A stretch of 6,686 nucleotides of DNA from CAIJXJ01 sp964445115 (GTDB taxonomy: Bacteria > Pseudomonadota > Gammaproteobacteria > Burkholderiales > Methylophilaceae), in contig CAYUJU010000080.1 of the NCBI GenBank assembly GCA_964445115.1, positions 1 through 6,686 on the forward strand, written 5' to 3'. A program made the position numbers and the translations under genes. This document shows positions 1-6,686 of this stretch, one piece after another. A model generated the notes under the pieces. It was not told where the DNA came from. It saw only the letters and a program-made list of their open reading frames with translations, and did no database searches. Each line of letters opens with the position of its first letter. Positions within the stretch are counted from its first letter, which is position 1.

Positions 1-233
1 TCTTAACAGAAGATAAAATCCTTGTTTTGGGTATGCCGTATTTGAAACTGGAAGGGTCACATATTGATGCAGTGCGATTATTGGATGTATGGGATGAAGA
101 TGGATATGTGTATCTTAGAATTGAAAATATTAAAAACTATAAAGTAACCATAGTCTCATGGCTGATTGATTATGATGGTGACCATTGGTTATGGGCACTT
201 TCGTCTTTAAAATATTTACTATACATCAAATGA
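1..233 (+). CDS. 3' end of an unrecognised gene (partial, start beyond left edge)
   Basis: The frame is open from the left edge (first full codon at 3) to a TGA at 231-233, giving 76 visible residues. A TTG at 27 and an ATG at 33 are possible starts. The frame continues upstream of both (LTEDKILV before the TTG codon), so the true start probably lies outside the window. The residues look like a genuine folded protein: alternating charged and hydrophobic stretches such as VRLLDVWDEDGYVYLRIENI, then a Trp-rich end (VSWLIDYDGDHWLWALSSLKYLL). I do not recognise the family; no signal peptide or membrane segment is visible. It is convergent with the methyltransferase gene, and the last 15 bases of each coding region overlap. 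That makes it an independent neighbour rather than a member of the minus-strand operon. It could instead be a degraded remnant, because only its end is seen. I am fairly sure that it is coding and have no opinion on its function. Confidence 0.6.
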   Translation, partial: LTEDKILVLGMPYLKLEGSHIDAVRLLDVWDEDGYVYLRIENIKNYKVTIVSWLIDYDGDHWLWALSSLKYLLYIK

Positions 234-3200
234 ATTATTACCATTATTTTCAATTACGCTAATCTCTTCTTCAGTGAAATTATAAAGACTGTAAATTATC
301 TTCTCTAATTGTTTTTCCAAATTATCAGTATCGGTTTCAGAATTTTGTTCTTTTGCTTTGATGATTTTGTCTACAATTTTACGAATCTCGCTCGCTGAAG
401 TATTTGAAAATGGGATGCGTAGCCTCAGTAGATGTATTATTTTGGTCTCAATAAATGTTGAACCTAATCTTGGGGCGGCAAAAGTTCTTACAAAGTACTG
501 TGCTGGTTTTGAAATTAAGAATGGTAAAATGTATTTTAAAAAATTTTCGTCATTCTTATCATAGTCTTTGTGCTGAAGTGAAAAGAAATTGTTTGAAGCA
601 TAGGTGGTTTCGTCATAAAAGACTTTAAATGGATTACCCGTTCTTGTTATATATATCTTAGGATACATAAAAATTCGTTCATCTCGCAAGGATGCATAGA
701 AACCTTTGTCTTTATTAATTAACTCAGGTCTATAATCAATATACCATCCAGAAGTTTTACTATAAAAATTATTTATGCTATCACCCGCTCCCCCGCCATA
801 GAACAGTGGTTTTTTATTACCACCATTCCTATTTTTCACAAATAGGATTTCACGACAATTTCCAGTATGAATGCCTTCATGACATTGCATGTATTCATCT
901 AAAATGTCATATTTTTTAAATTTCTTTAATAAGGCATAATCTTTTTCTTGTGCAATTAAATTGTAAATATTATCGAATTCTTCAAGAATCATTACTGATT
1001 TATCTTGCGAATATTTTAGTTCATTCACTTGATTTAATGTTCTATCATACTTCATCAAGGTGTAGTTTAACTTGGATGATTCTCTTTTGAAAACATTTAT
1101 TACGCAAACGTCATGGTCAACATATATGAATGGTCGAAATTCCTCTGGCATTCCGGTATTTTCGTACCAAATGATTTCATAAACTCCTTTTTTAATTAAC
1201 TTCCTTGTTTTCGCATAATCTTTTATTAGAATACTGTCTGGCAGAACAAAAGAAAGCGCACTCTTGAAATTTTTATTTGCCCAACCTATAAAATATGCAA
1301 ACGAATTTGGAGTTGAAGAATCAATTTCACTGTAAGTAGTTTTAAGCAACTCCTTTTCATCTTTTGTAAGTGTTGCACCCCAAGGTGGATTTCCAATAAC
1401 AATATCAAAACCTTCAATTAGACCAAACATCCATTCCGGTTCAAACCATTCTGCATAGTGATTTTGGTCATATGGGTCGAAAGCGGCAATTTTATGGGCA
1501 TTTAATGATGTATGACCAACTTTTACTAATAAACCACTTATCTCTTTTCTGAGTTCTTTATCTTTTTTCTGAAATTTTAGTTTTTCGGTTCTGATTTTCG
1601 CATTGAAATATTTATGTCTGATTTCTTTTAACTGGTTACTACGTTTGTTTATCTCCTGAAATGTATCATTCAGGAATATATTTCCTGTTTTTAGTTGTGG
1701 TCTTTCCAAAGAGATTAAAGTATTCGCTGCTACAAATTTGGTTTCAAGATTCGGAAGACTTCTTATACCAAAGTTTTCTCTATCTTCAGATTTATTCTGG
1801 TCTATAATCAGGGAAATAAAAAAACGCAGTTTTGCAATTTGTACCGCAATTGGCTGAATATCTATCCCATATATACAATTTTCTATCAGGTACAATTTTC
1901 TTCCATAATCGTTTGTATTTTTTTCAAAAACATCTTCAATCTCTTCGAGCCTTCGTTTTCGTTCTTCATGGTCTTCAATTTCATAGGCTACTTTGGTATC
2001 TTCTAATGCCTTTTCTTTCTGAAGTTCTTTCCAGTATTTGTTATTACTATCAAGAATATTCAGTAGATGAACCATTTTATGTAATATCCCCATTGGGAAA
2101 GCACCGCTACCACAGGCAGGGTCGAGAATTTTGCATTTGTTGAGTAACCGAATAATGGACTTCGTTTCATCTGGATTAAAAGGATTACTATCCATTTCAT
2201 AAGAAAGTACTTTCCTGAGATTATTATCGAACACCTGTGAAGTATTATTACAATGCGTCCTGAGATATTCAGTCAGGGATTCATCTACCATGTAATTAAC
2301 AATCTCCCTTGGTGTATAAAAACTCCCCGTCTTTTTTCTGGCAGTTGTTTTGGTTTCAGGATTGTAACTGGCTAACAAATTTTCAAATACCTTACCCAAC
2401 AATTCGGGGTCAAGGGCAATTTCTTCCTCTATTGGAGTATTTTCAGCAACAGTAAACTTATAACTTTCGAGAAGATTTATCAGTCCTTGTACCTTGTATC
2501 TTTTGTTTTTCGTACCATAAATTTCATTTAGGTCAACTTCATTCTCAGAAGCAAAAAAAACATAATCAGGAATATGGGATTGCTTCTTAGTATTACGACT
2601 AAAACCATCAACATATATAATCTTGCCATCATCATCCGGCTTGTCAAGACAGTCAAATAATCCACCGTTCAGGAAGGGAATTTCTGTAAATAATTCGATA
2701 ATATTCGCTTCCGATATTAAGAATTTGTTTGCATACCGAAACAGATTTTTTACCCCGTATTCTGATTTGTTTTCCTGAAATGTACCATCTTTTGCAAAAC
2801 TCCTTTCCTCAATGACCTGATTAAGTGTTCCAAAGAATAAGTTTTGTAAAATTGCATGGTAGTAGTTCTCAGATTTATCATTCTTCATGAAATCAACCAC
2901 TATTTTCGTCAGGTATTCCTTACGGAATAAATTGGTCGGAACTAATTTCTTCTCTTTGATAAACCAAATAAAAATGATACGAGTAATTAATCGTATCAGG
3001 TTTGTTGCATTTCGAACTTCTTCGTCCTTTTCAACATCATCAGGAAAGGATACAAAATCCATTGCCCAGAAATACCAATTCGCCAGTTCCTGAAAGAACT
3101 GTTTGTTCAATATACTTACATCAAGAACCTCAAGCCAATGTGCATGCAGTTGTGCATAATTGGTGACTGCAACAGGTTTTGTTAAGTCTTTCAGTATCCG

Positions 3201-3734
3201 AAAATGACCAGCATGGGTGGTTTTTGTATGAATGTCTCGAAGAATAATCACTTTCCCGGCTTTTTCACCTTGTCGCCAATTCTGTTTGTACTTAAATCTT
3301 TCACTTATTGCAATAGAAAGAACCGCTTCATCATCATTTTCATACTTAATAAGCAATCCAACAGGCATTTTTTGGCTGATACGGTTAAAAGACCGGGTAA
3401 GGTCTGAAATTTCTGTTCTGGTGGGGTGTTTGTCCAATTCAAGTGCAAAGAGCATCAATCCGTCATAGTTTCTTTCTGCTTGCACTAATGCCTGTTTAAT
3501 TGAGTATCGTTCATCAAAAAGACCCACTTCCCGGAAAATACTCTCATCAACGATACCGATAAAAAAAGTATTTCTGATTGCATCATATATTTCGGTATTA
3601 CGATAATGTTCTTTCAAGATTTCCCGTGCTGGCAAAGACCCTGTAGTATTCGAATTAAGTTGAATATTTAACTGGCTGAACAGGTCTGTGGCAGCCTCGT
3701 AAAGTGAAGTGGTGTTGAATAATGATAAATCCAT
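219..3734 (-). CDS. Eco57I-class adenine-N6 DNA methyltransferase with C-terminal target-recognition region
   Basis: Predicted to transfer a methyl group from S-adenosylmethionine to adenine N6 in a specific DNA site. It is complete: 1171 residues, ATG start, TAG stop. Seen in order: an N-terminal region (about 1-430) that I cannot assign; a helical lead-in LDPELLGKVFENLLA (441-455); motif X, TGSFYTPREIV (469-479); motif I, ILDPACGSGAF (536-546), which binds SAM; YGIDIQPIAVQIAKLR (622-637), motif II-like; catalytic motif IV, NPPW (782-785). From about 850 to 1115 is a region resembling the TaqI/Eco57I C-terminal specificity domain, with EGIHTGN near 953, PKIYITRTG near 1025 and RLGSTFIETK near 1089. 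Two charged, probably helical insertions (about 557-612 and 690-742) interrupt the core. No clear nuclease motif is visible, unlike a true Type IIG enzyme, so cleavage probably depends on the helicase gene upstream. The start codon is three bases after the helicase stop, which favours this ATG and co-expression. PglX (BREX) and DrmMI (class 1 DISARM) have similar architectures. The methyltransferase call is firm; the system name is not. Confidence 0.93.
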   Translation of the reverse strand: MDLSLFNTTSLYEAATDLFSQLNIQLNSNTTGSLPAREILKEHYRNTEIYDAIRNTFFIGIVDESIFREVGLFDERYSIKQALVQAERNYDGLMLFALELDKHPTRTEISDLTRSFNRISQKMPVGLLIKYENDDEAVLSIAISERFKYKQNWRQGEKAGKVIILRDIHTKTTHAGHFRILKDLTKPVAVTNYAQLHAHWLEVLDVSILNKQFFQELANWYFWAMDFVSFPDDVEKDEEVRNATNLIRLITRIIFIWFIKEKKLVPTNLFRKEYLTKIVVDFMKNDKSENYYHAILQNLFFGTLNQVIEERSFAKDGTFQENKSEYGVKNLFRYANKFLISEANIIELFTEIPFLNGGLFDCLDKPDDDGKIIYVDGFSRNTKKQSHIPDYVFFASENEVDLNEIYGTKNKRYKVQGLINLLESYKFTVAENTPIEEEIALDPELLGKVFENLLASYNPETKTTARKKTGSFYTPREIVNYMVDESLTEYLRTHCNNTSQVFDNNLRKVLSYEMDSNPFNPDETKSIIRLLNKCKILDPACGSGAFPMGILHKMVHLLNILDSNNKYWKELQKEKALEDTKVAYEIEDHEERKRRLEEIEDVFEKNTNDYGRKLYLIENCIYGIDIQPIAVQIAKLRFFISLIIDQNKSEDRENFGIRSLPNLETKFVAANTLISLERPQLKTGNIFLNDTFQEINKRSNQLKEIRHKYFNAKIRTEKLKFQKKDKELRKEISGLLVKVGHTSLNAHKIAAFDPYDQNHYAEWFEPEWMFGLIEGFDIVIGNPPWGATLTKDEKELLKTTYSEIDSSTPNSFAYFIGWANKNFKSALSFVLPDSILIKDYAKTRKLIKKGVYEIIWYENTGMPEEFRPFIYVDHDVCVINVFKRESSKLNYTLMKYDRTLNQVNELKYSQDKSVMILEEFDNIYNLIAQEKDYALLKKFKKYDILDEYMQCHEGIHTGNCREILFVKNRNGGNKKPLFYGGGAGDSINNFYSKTSGWYIDYRPELINKDKGFYASLRDERIFMYPKIYITRTGNPFKVFYDETTYASNNFFSLQHKDYDKNDENFLKYILPFLISKPAQYFVRTFAAPRLGSTFIETKIIHLLRLRIPFSNTSASEIRKIVDKIIKAKEQNSETDTDNLEKQLEKIIYSLYNFTEEEISVIENNGNNSFDV

Positions 3735-3740
3735 AACTTA
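3732..3740 (-). other. Three-base gene junction (likely translational coupling)
   Basis: On the minus strand the sequence reads TAAGTTATG: the helicase stop TAA, three bases, then the methyltransferase ATG. The preceding bases (CTAACAAG) contain no GGAGG-like Shine-Dalgarno sequence. Ribosomes finishing the helicase probably re-initiate on the methyltransferase, tying the amounts of the two proteins together. There is no room for a separate promoter between the genes, although one inside the helicase gene cannot be excluded. The spacing is seen directly; the coupling is inferred. Confidence 0.7.
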
Positions 3741-6686
3741 CTTGTTAGAAATAATGAACCAGTTTATTAGGTCGAAATTTTCACTTCTGAACTTTTCTTC
3801 CAGTTTTTTCTGTTCTGGCGAAATCTTTTGTGGATTTGTATTTCCCGAAAACAAATCTTGAATTTCATTTATTGCTATCGGTGTTGCTTGCTTTTGAACC
3901 CAATTATTGATGGTCTGCGACAGGTTTTCCAGAATTTCAGGGTCTCCTTTGTCAATATTATCAGGCACAAACCTACTCTCCATTTTATGATACCGCAGTA
4001 AAGAAAGAATCTCTTGATTATTATTCAGCACCAGTGTAGCGGCTCTTTTACCCTCGACAATGGGTTGATGTAGCAGCAAGATTTCATCGTAAACGTGGTC
4101 TGGTGTTTCATCCGGTTTCCGTGGATACCCCAAGACAGCCACAATGCTATCAGGCATTTCATTCCATTTCTTATTAATCTTAAATTTGAATCCGGTAAAC
4201 ACTCCATTTGGCATTTTCTTGAAAAACTCTTCGTTCTGTTTGAAAAACTCAAACAATTCCTGCCGGAACTGTTCCAAGGAGAAGTCATCCAAGCCAAGTG
4301 TATCTTCACCAGTTTCAATGTCGTCCCATGTAATCTGCAATTGCGATAACATTTTCTCAGCCTGTTTGGGTAATAGCGGATTCTTTTCAATCATCTGAAC
4401 GAATTCCGGAGTAAGGTTCTCTTCCACCTCTGTACCTACAATGGACATCAATGCCATTCGTTCTTCAATCCTTTTCTTCAGGCGGAGATAATCTTCATAA
4501 TCCTTTGCGGGAAAAAAGTTTATTCCTTTAACGACCTCATTTGGAGACCCTAATCGGTCAATTCTTCCAATTCTCTGAATTAATCTGACCGGATTCCAAT
4601 GGATATCATAGTTTATCACTGTATCACAATCTTGAAGGTTCTGACCTTCAGACAAACAATCTGTCGCAATCAATACATCAATGGGTTTTGCCAGTTTCTT
4701 GTATGTTTTACTATCATGTTTTTCAATTAACTGCAACCATTTTTTATACGGTACTTGCCAGTGATTGCCTTCACAGTATTCCTGTGACAGGAAGGTTTCA
4801 TATAAATCAGACCAGTCCTTTTCATTGTATAATTTGGTATATGGGGCAAAGCGTTCAAGAATTGCTTCAAATTTGTCCCCTGAATAACCATCCCAAGTCT
4901 CACTTAATGAACCTGAGACATATGCAAGATTAGTTATACCACGTTTATTCAATTCACGATACAGGTATTGTGCTGTGTCCCTAAAAACAGTAAATACCAG
5001 AACTTTTTTGTTTGCAGATTTTGTTTGTTTCTCCCTAATATGCTGAATAAGTCTGTTCAGTTTTTCATCTTCTACCTTGCCACTGTTAAAATCAGTTTCG
5101 AACCGCAACAGATTGGCTTGAAGCACCTTCAGTTTCTTAATGTCTGCCACCAGATGTTTCTTGAACTTGTCGATATCATTGATGGATGAAATTGCAACCG
5201 GATTTTTTTTCCCTAATGTCAGTGGAATATCATCATCCGCTCCCTGTGTTTCAGAAATGGTTTCTTCTATGTCTTCCTGTTCATCTTCGGTTAGTTCATC
5301 ATCTATGGAAGCATCAATTTTGCTTGCAATAAATGCTTCAACCTTTTCGAGTGCATGCTCGTGATGATTCAGGATATTTTCAACAGTGCCTTTAAACGAA
5401 TACCAACTCGATTCCAAGCGTTTCATTAATAAGATATACATCATCTTCACCAAGAACTTTTCACGCTGCTGTGGGTTCTCTAAAACGCTTTCTATGACCA
5501 TATCTTTGATATATTCTGAAGGTCGGTACGCAGTAAGATTAATCCGCAATGCTTTCAGAATATCATCAAATGATTTAAGGTCTCCAATATTTTCGGGTGT
5601 AATGTATTCATTGACAGGTTCTGCTTTTTTCGGAAAGTTCATCGCTCCAAATTCACCTTCAATCAGTTTTCTGGTTCTGGCGACAATTAATGCATCCGTC
5701 AGGTCAAAGAATCTTTGGGGTAATTTCGATATAAAGTCCGATATTTTTTTCTGTTCAAGTTCGCTCCACTCATTAAAGTCTTTTTGTGCAGTCCTGAAAA
5801 TGCTTTCCAGACTGCTTACTTCAAGGTCTGTATTTGTAAAACCGTCATCTTCTCCTTTTACCATTAACTTGAACTGATTCCTTATATCAATCAGTTTATT
5901 ATTAATTGGAGTTGCTGACAGTTGAAGAACCTTAACTTCCCGACTTTTTCTTTGAGGCATGAGAACATTTTCAACCAGATAGTTATACCGGGAAGACTTG
6001 TCATTACGAAGGTTGTGACTTTCGTCAATGACGATTAGAACTTTCTGTTTTCGCTGTAACTTGGTCAAAGGAAAGTCTGGATAGATGGTATTTAACCGTT
6101 CATTTTGCAGGTCAGTGTGATTTCTGACATAGTATTCAATTTCATCTTTTTCAAACCGTGAACCTCTTCCAGTTTGGTATTGTTCCCAATTATTGCGCAG
6201 TTTTTTAGGGCAGAAAAGAAAAACAGTATATCCCTTGTTCTCGAAATATTTCATTACCGCCAAAGCAGTCCATGTCTTGCCAAGACCAACAGCATCAGCC
6301 AGAATAGCACCATTGTACTTCTGTAACATATTAATAAGGCTTAATGCCCCCTTCTGTTGGTATGGATAGAGTGTCCTGTAAATTTCAGTTACCTCAAGAT
6401 GTGCGATTTCACGCTTAAAGTCTGCGTCACTTGTAAGGGTTTGTAAGTCTTCTTTAAACAGTTCATAAAGAACTTTATAATACAACTGGTATGGTGTATA
6501 TTCCCGAAACAGATTCTTTATCAGTTCGATAACATAGTTCTTTACCTCAATCTTCGATTTTCCTTTGTCCGGGAGTTCAATTTTATCGACTGCGACCTTT
6601 TCCCATTGGTAGTTAAACCACTTCTTCAACTCCCTAAAATCATTGTCCTCGCTATGACAGGCAGTGTTCAGTTCGATATTGCTGCT
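3738..6686 (-). CDS. SNF2-type superfamily 2 helicase, probably fused to an N-terminal PLD nuclease (5' end beyond right edge)
   Basis: An ATP-driven DNA translocase, probably the motor and nuclease subunit of the defence locus. The frame is open to the window edge: 982 residues are visible, ending at TAA. The first possible start is TTG at 6627-6629. The 19 upstream codons (SSNIELNTACHSEDNDFRE) run straight into LKKWFNYQWEKV, which matches the end of PLD-family nuclease domains (the N-x-E-N segment after the HKD motif) and the WF..xW linker seen in PLD-helicases. The TTG is therefore probably not the true start. Counting from that TTG: LYPYQQKGA (87-95); Walker A, GLGKT (115-119); Ia, CPKKLRNNW (140-148); DESH box (202-205); SAT (238-240); motif IV, VLVFTVF (543-549); motif V, ATDCLSEGQNLQ (655-666); motif VI, QRIGRIDRLGS (685-695). 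An acidic linker (438-466) and a long insertion (about 575-648) separate the C-lobe motifs. The last 260 residues are unassigned. DrmD and DpdE are related SNF2 proteins. The helicase call is firm. The PLD call rests on the short tail, because the HKD residues are not in the window. Confidence 0.9.
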   Translation of the reverse strand, partial: SSNIELNTACHSEDNDFRELKKWFNYQWEKVAVDKIELPDKGKSKIEVKNYVIELIKNLFREYTPYQLYYKVLYELFKEDLQTLTSDADFKREIAHLEVTEIYRTLYPYQQKGALSLINMLQKYNGAILADAVGLGKTWTALAVMKYFENKGYTVFLFCPKKLRNNWEQYQTGRGSRFEKDEIEYYVRNHTDLQNERLNTIYPDFPLTKLQRKQKVLIVIDESHNLRNDKSSRYNYLVENVLMPQRKSREVKVLQLSATPINNKLIDIRNQFKLMVKGEDDGFTNTDLEVSSLESIFRTAQKDFNEWSELEQKKISDFISKLPQRFFDLTDALIVARTRKLIEGEFGAMNFPKKAEPVNEYITPENIGDLKSFDDILKALRINLTAYRPSEYIKDMVIESVLENPQQREKFLVKMMYILLMKRLESSWYSFKGTVENILNHHEHALEKVEAFIASKIDASIDDELTEDEQEDIEETISETQGADDDIPLTLGKKNPVAISSINDIDKFKKHLVADIKKLKVLQANLLRFETDFNSGKVEDEKLNRLIQHIREKQTKSANKKVLVFTVFRDTAQYLYRELNKRGITNLAYVSGSLSETWDGYSGDKFEAILERFAPYTKLYNEKDWSDLYETFLSQEYCEGNHWQVPYKKWLQLIEKHDSKTYKKLAKPIDVLIATDCLSEGQNLQDCDTVINYDIHWNPVRLIQRIGRIDRLGSPNEVVKGINFFPAKDYEDYLRLKKRIEERMALMSIVGTEVEENLTPEFVQMIEKNPLLPKQAEKMLSQLQITWDDIETGEDTLGLDDFSLEQFRQELFEFFKQNEEFFKKMPNGVFTGFKFKINKKWNEMPDSIVAVLGYPRKPDETPDHVYDEILLLHQPIVEGKRAATLVLNNNQEILSLLRYHKMESRFVPDNIDKGDPEILENLSQTINNWVQKQATPIAINEIQDLFSGNTNPQKISPEQKKLEEKFRSENFDLINWFIISNK

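Noticed and set aside
1832..2143. Plus-strand open frame of 103 codons inside the methyltransferase gene
   Set aside because: It lies antisense to motif I and motif II of a clearly real gene, and its product is an unlikely mix of His, Tyr, Phe and Leu. It is a shadow of the coding strand.
2203..2214. Perfect 12-base palindrome GAAAGTACTTTC
   Set aside because: It is a single copy within coding sequence, and a palindrome of this length is plausible by chance in AT-rich DNA.
2975..2998. Perfect 8-base inverted repeat with an 8-base spacer (TGATACGA / TCGTATCA)
   Set aside because: It falls within the methyltransferase gene where the protein reads IRLITRI, a near-palindromic peptide that produces the symmetry by itself. 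No regulatory context is visible.
4025..4390. Second minus-strand frame of 121 codons within the helicase C-terminal part
   Set aside because: It overlaps the helicase frame completely, and its Arg/Cys/Trp-rich product looks like an out-of-frame reading.
4633..4650. Seven-base stem with a four-base loop (TGAAGGT / ACCTTCA)
   Set aside because: It lies in the conserved motif V codons of the helicase and has no T-run, so it is neither a terminator nor a likely regulatory hairpin.
5386..5877. Plus-strand open frame of 163 codons inside the helicase gene
   Set aside because: It is antisense to the helicase N-lobe. The product is Ser/Phe-rich with no recognisable domain, as expected from reversed Lys/Glu-rich codons.
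219..6686. Calling the locus DISARM or BREX outright
   Set aside because: The methyltransferase and SNF2 helicase fit class 1 DISARM in type, but drmA, drmB, pglZ and brxC are not in the window, so the name is not supported.

Overview
The window is an AT-rich piece of bacterial DNA, mostly coding, that holds a compact restriction-modification-like or phage-defence locus. Two long genes lie head to tail on the minus strand and fill almost everything from about 219 to the right edge. A short, left-truncated gene on the plus strand runs into them at the left edge. AT-rich codon use, Lys/Asn/Ile-rich proteins and the lack of a clear Shine-Dalgarno sequence before the second gene suggest Bacteroidota. 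That is an inference from style and cannot be proved here.

Right part (3738-6686, minus strand): a large SNF2-type superfamily 2 helicase/translocase with every canonical motif intact. Its reading frame stays open to the window edge. The 19 codons before the first possible start codon (a TTG) look like the tail of a phospholipase D (PLD) nuclease domain and its linker. The gene is therefore most likely a 5'-truncated PLD-nuclease/SNF2-helicase fusion, with the PLD active site outside the window.

Middle part (219-3734, minus strand): a complete 1171-residue Eco57I-class adenine-N6 DNA methyltransferase. It has a long N-terminal region of unknown function, a catalytic core with DPACGSG and NPPW motifs, and a TaqI/Eco57I-like target-recognition region at the C-terminus. 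Only three bases separate it from the helicase stop codon, so the two genes are almost certainly one operon and translationally coupled.

Left part (1-233, plus strand): the last 76 codons of an unrecognised gene. It converges on the methyltransferase gene, and the two coding regions overlap by 15 bases at their 3' ends.

How the genes may work together (inference): the methyltransferase would mark host DNA at a specific site, and its C-terminal region would set that site. The PLD-helicase would translocate on and cut unmodified DNA. The layout resembles a single-chain Type ISP enzyme split over two proteins, or a reduced class 1 DISARM (SNF2 helicase DrmD plus methylase DrmMI) with the PLD nuclease fused to the helicase. 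Neither drmA nor drmB is in the window, but the operon may continue upstream past the right edge. No RNA gene, CRISPR array, insertion sequence, phage attachment site or convincing terminator was found.
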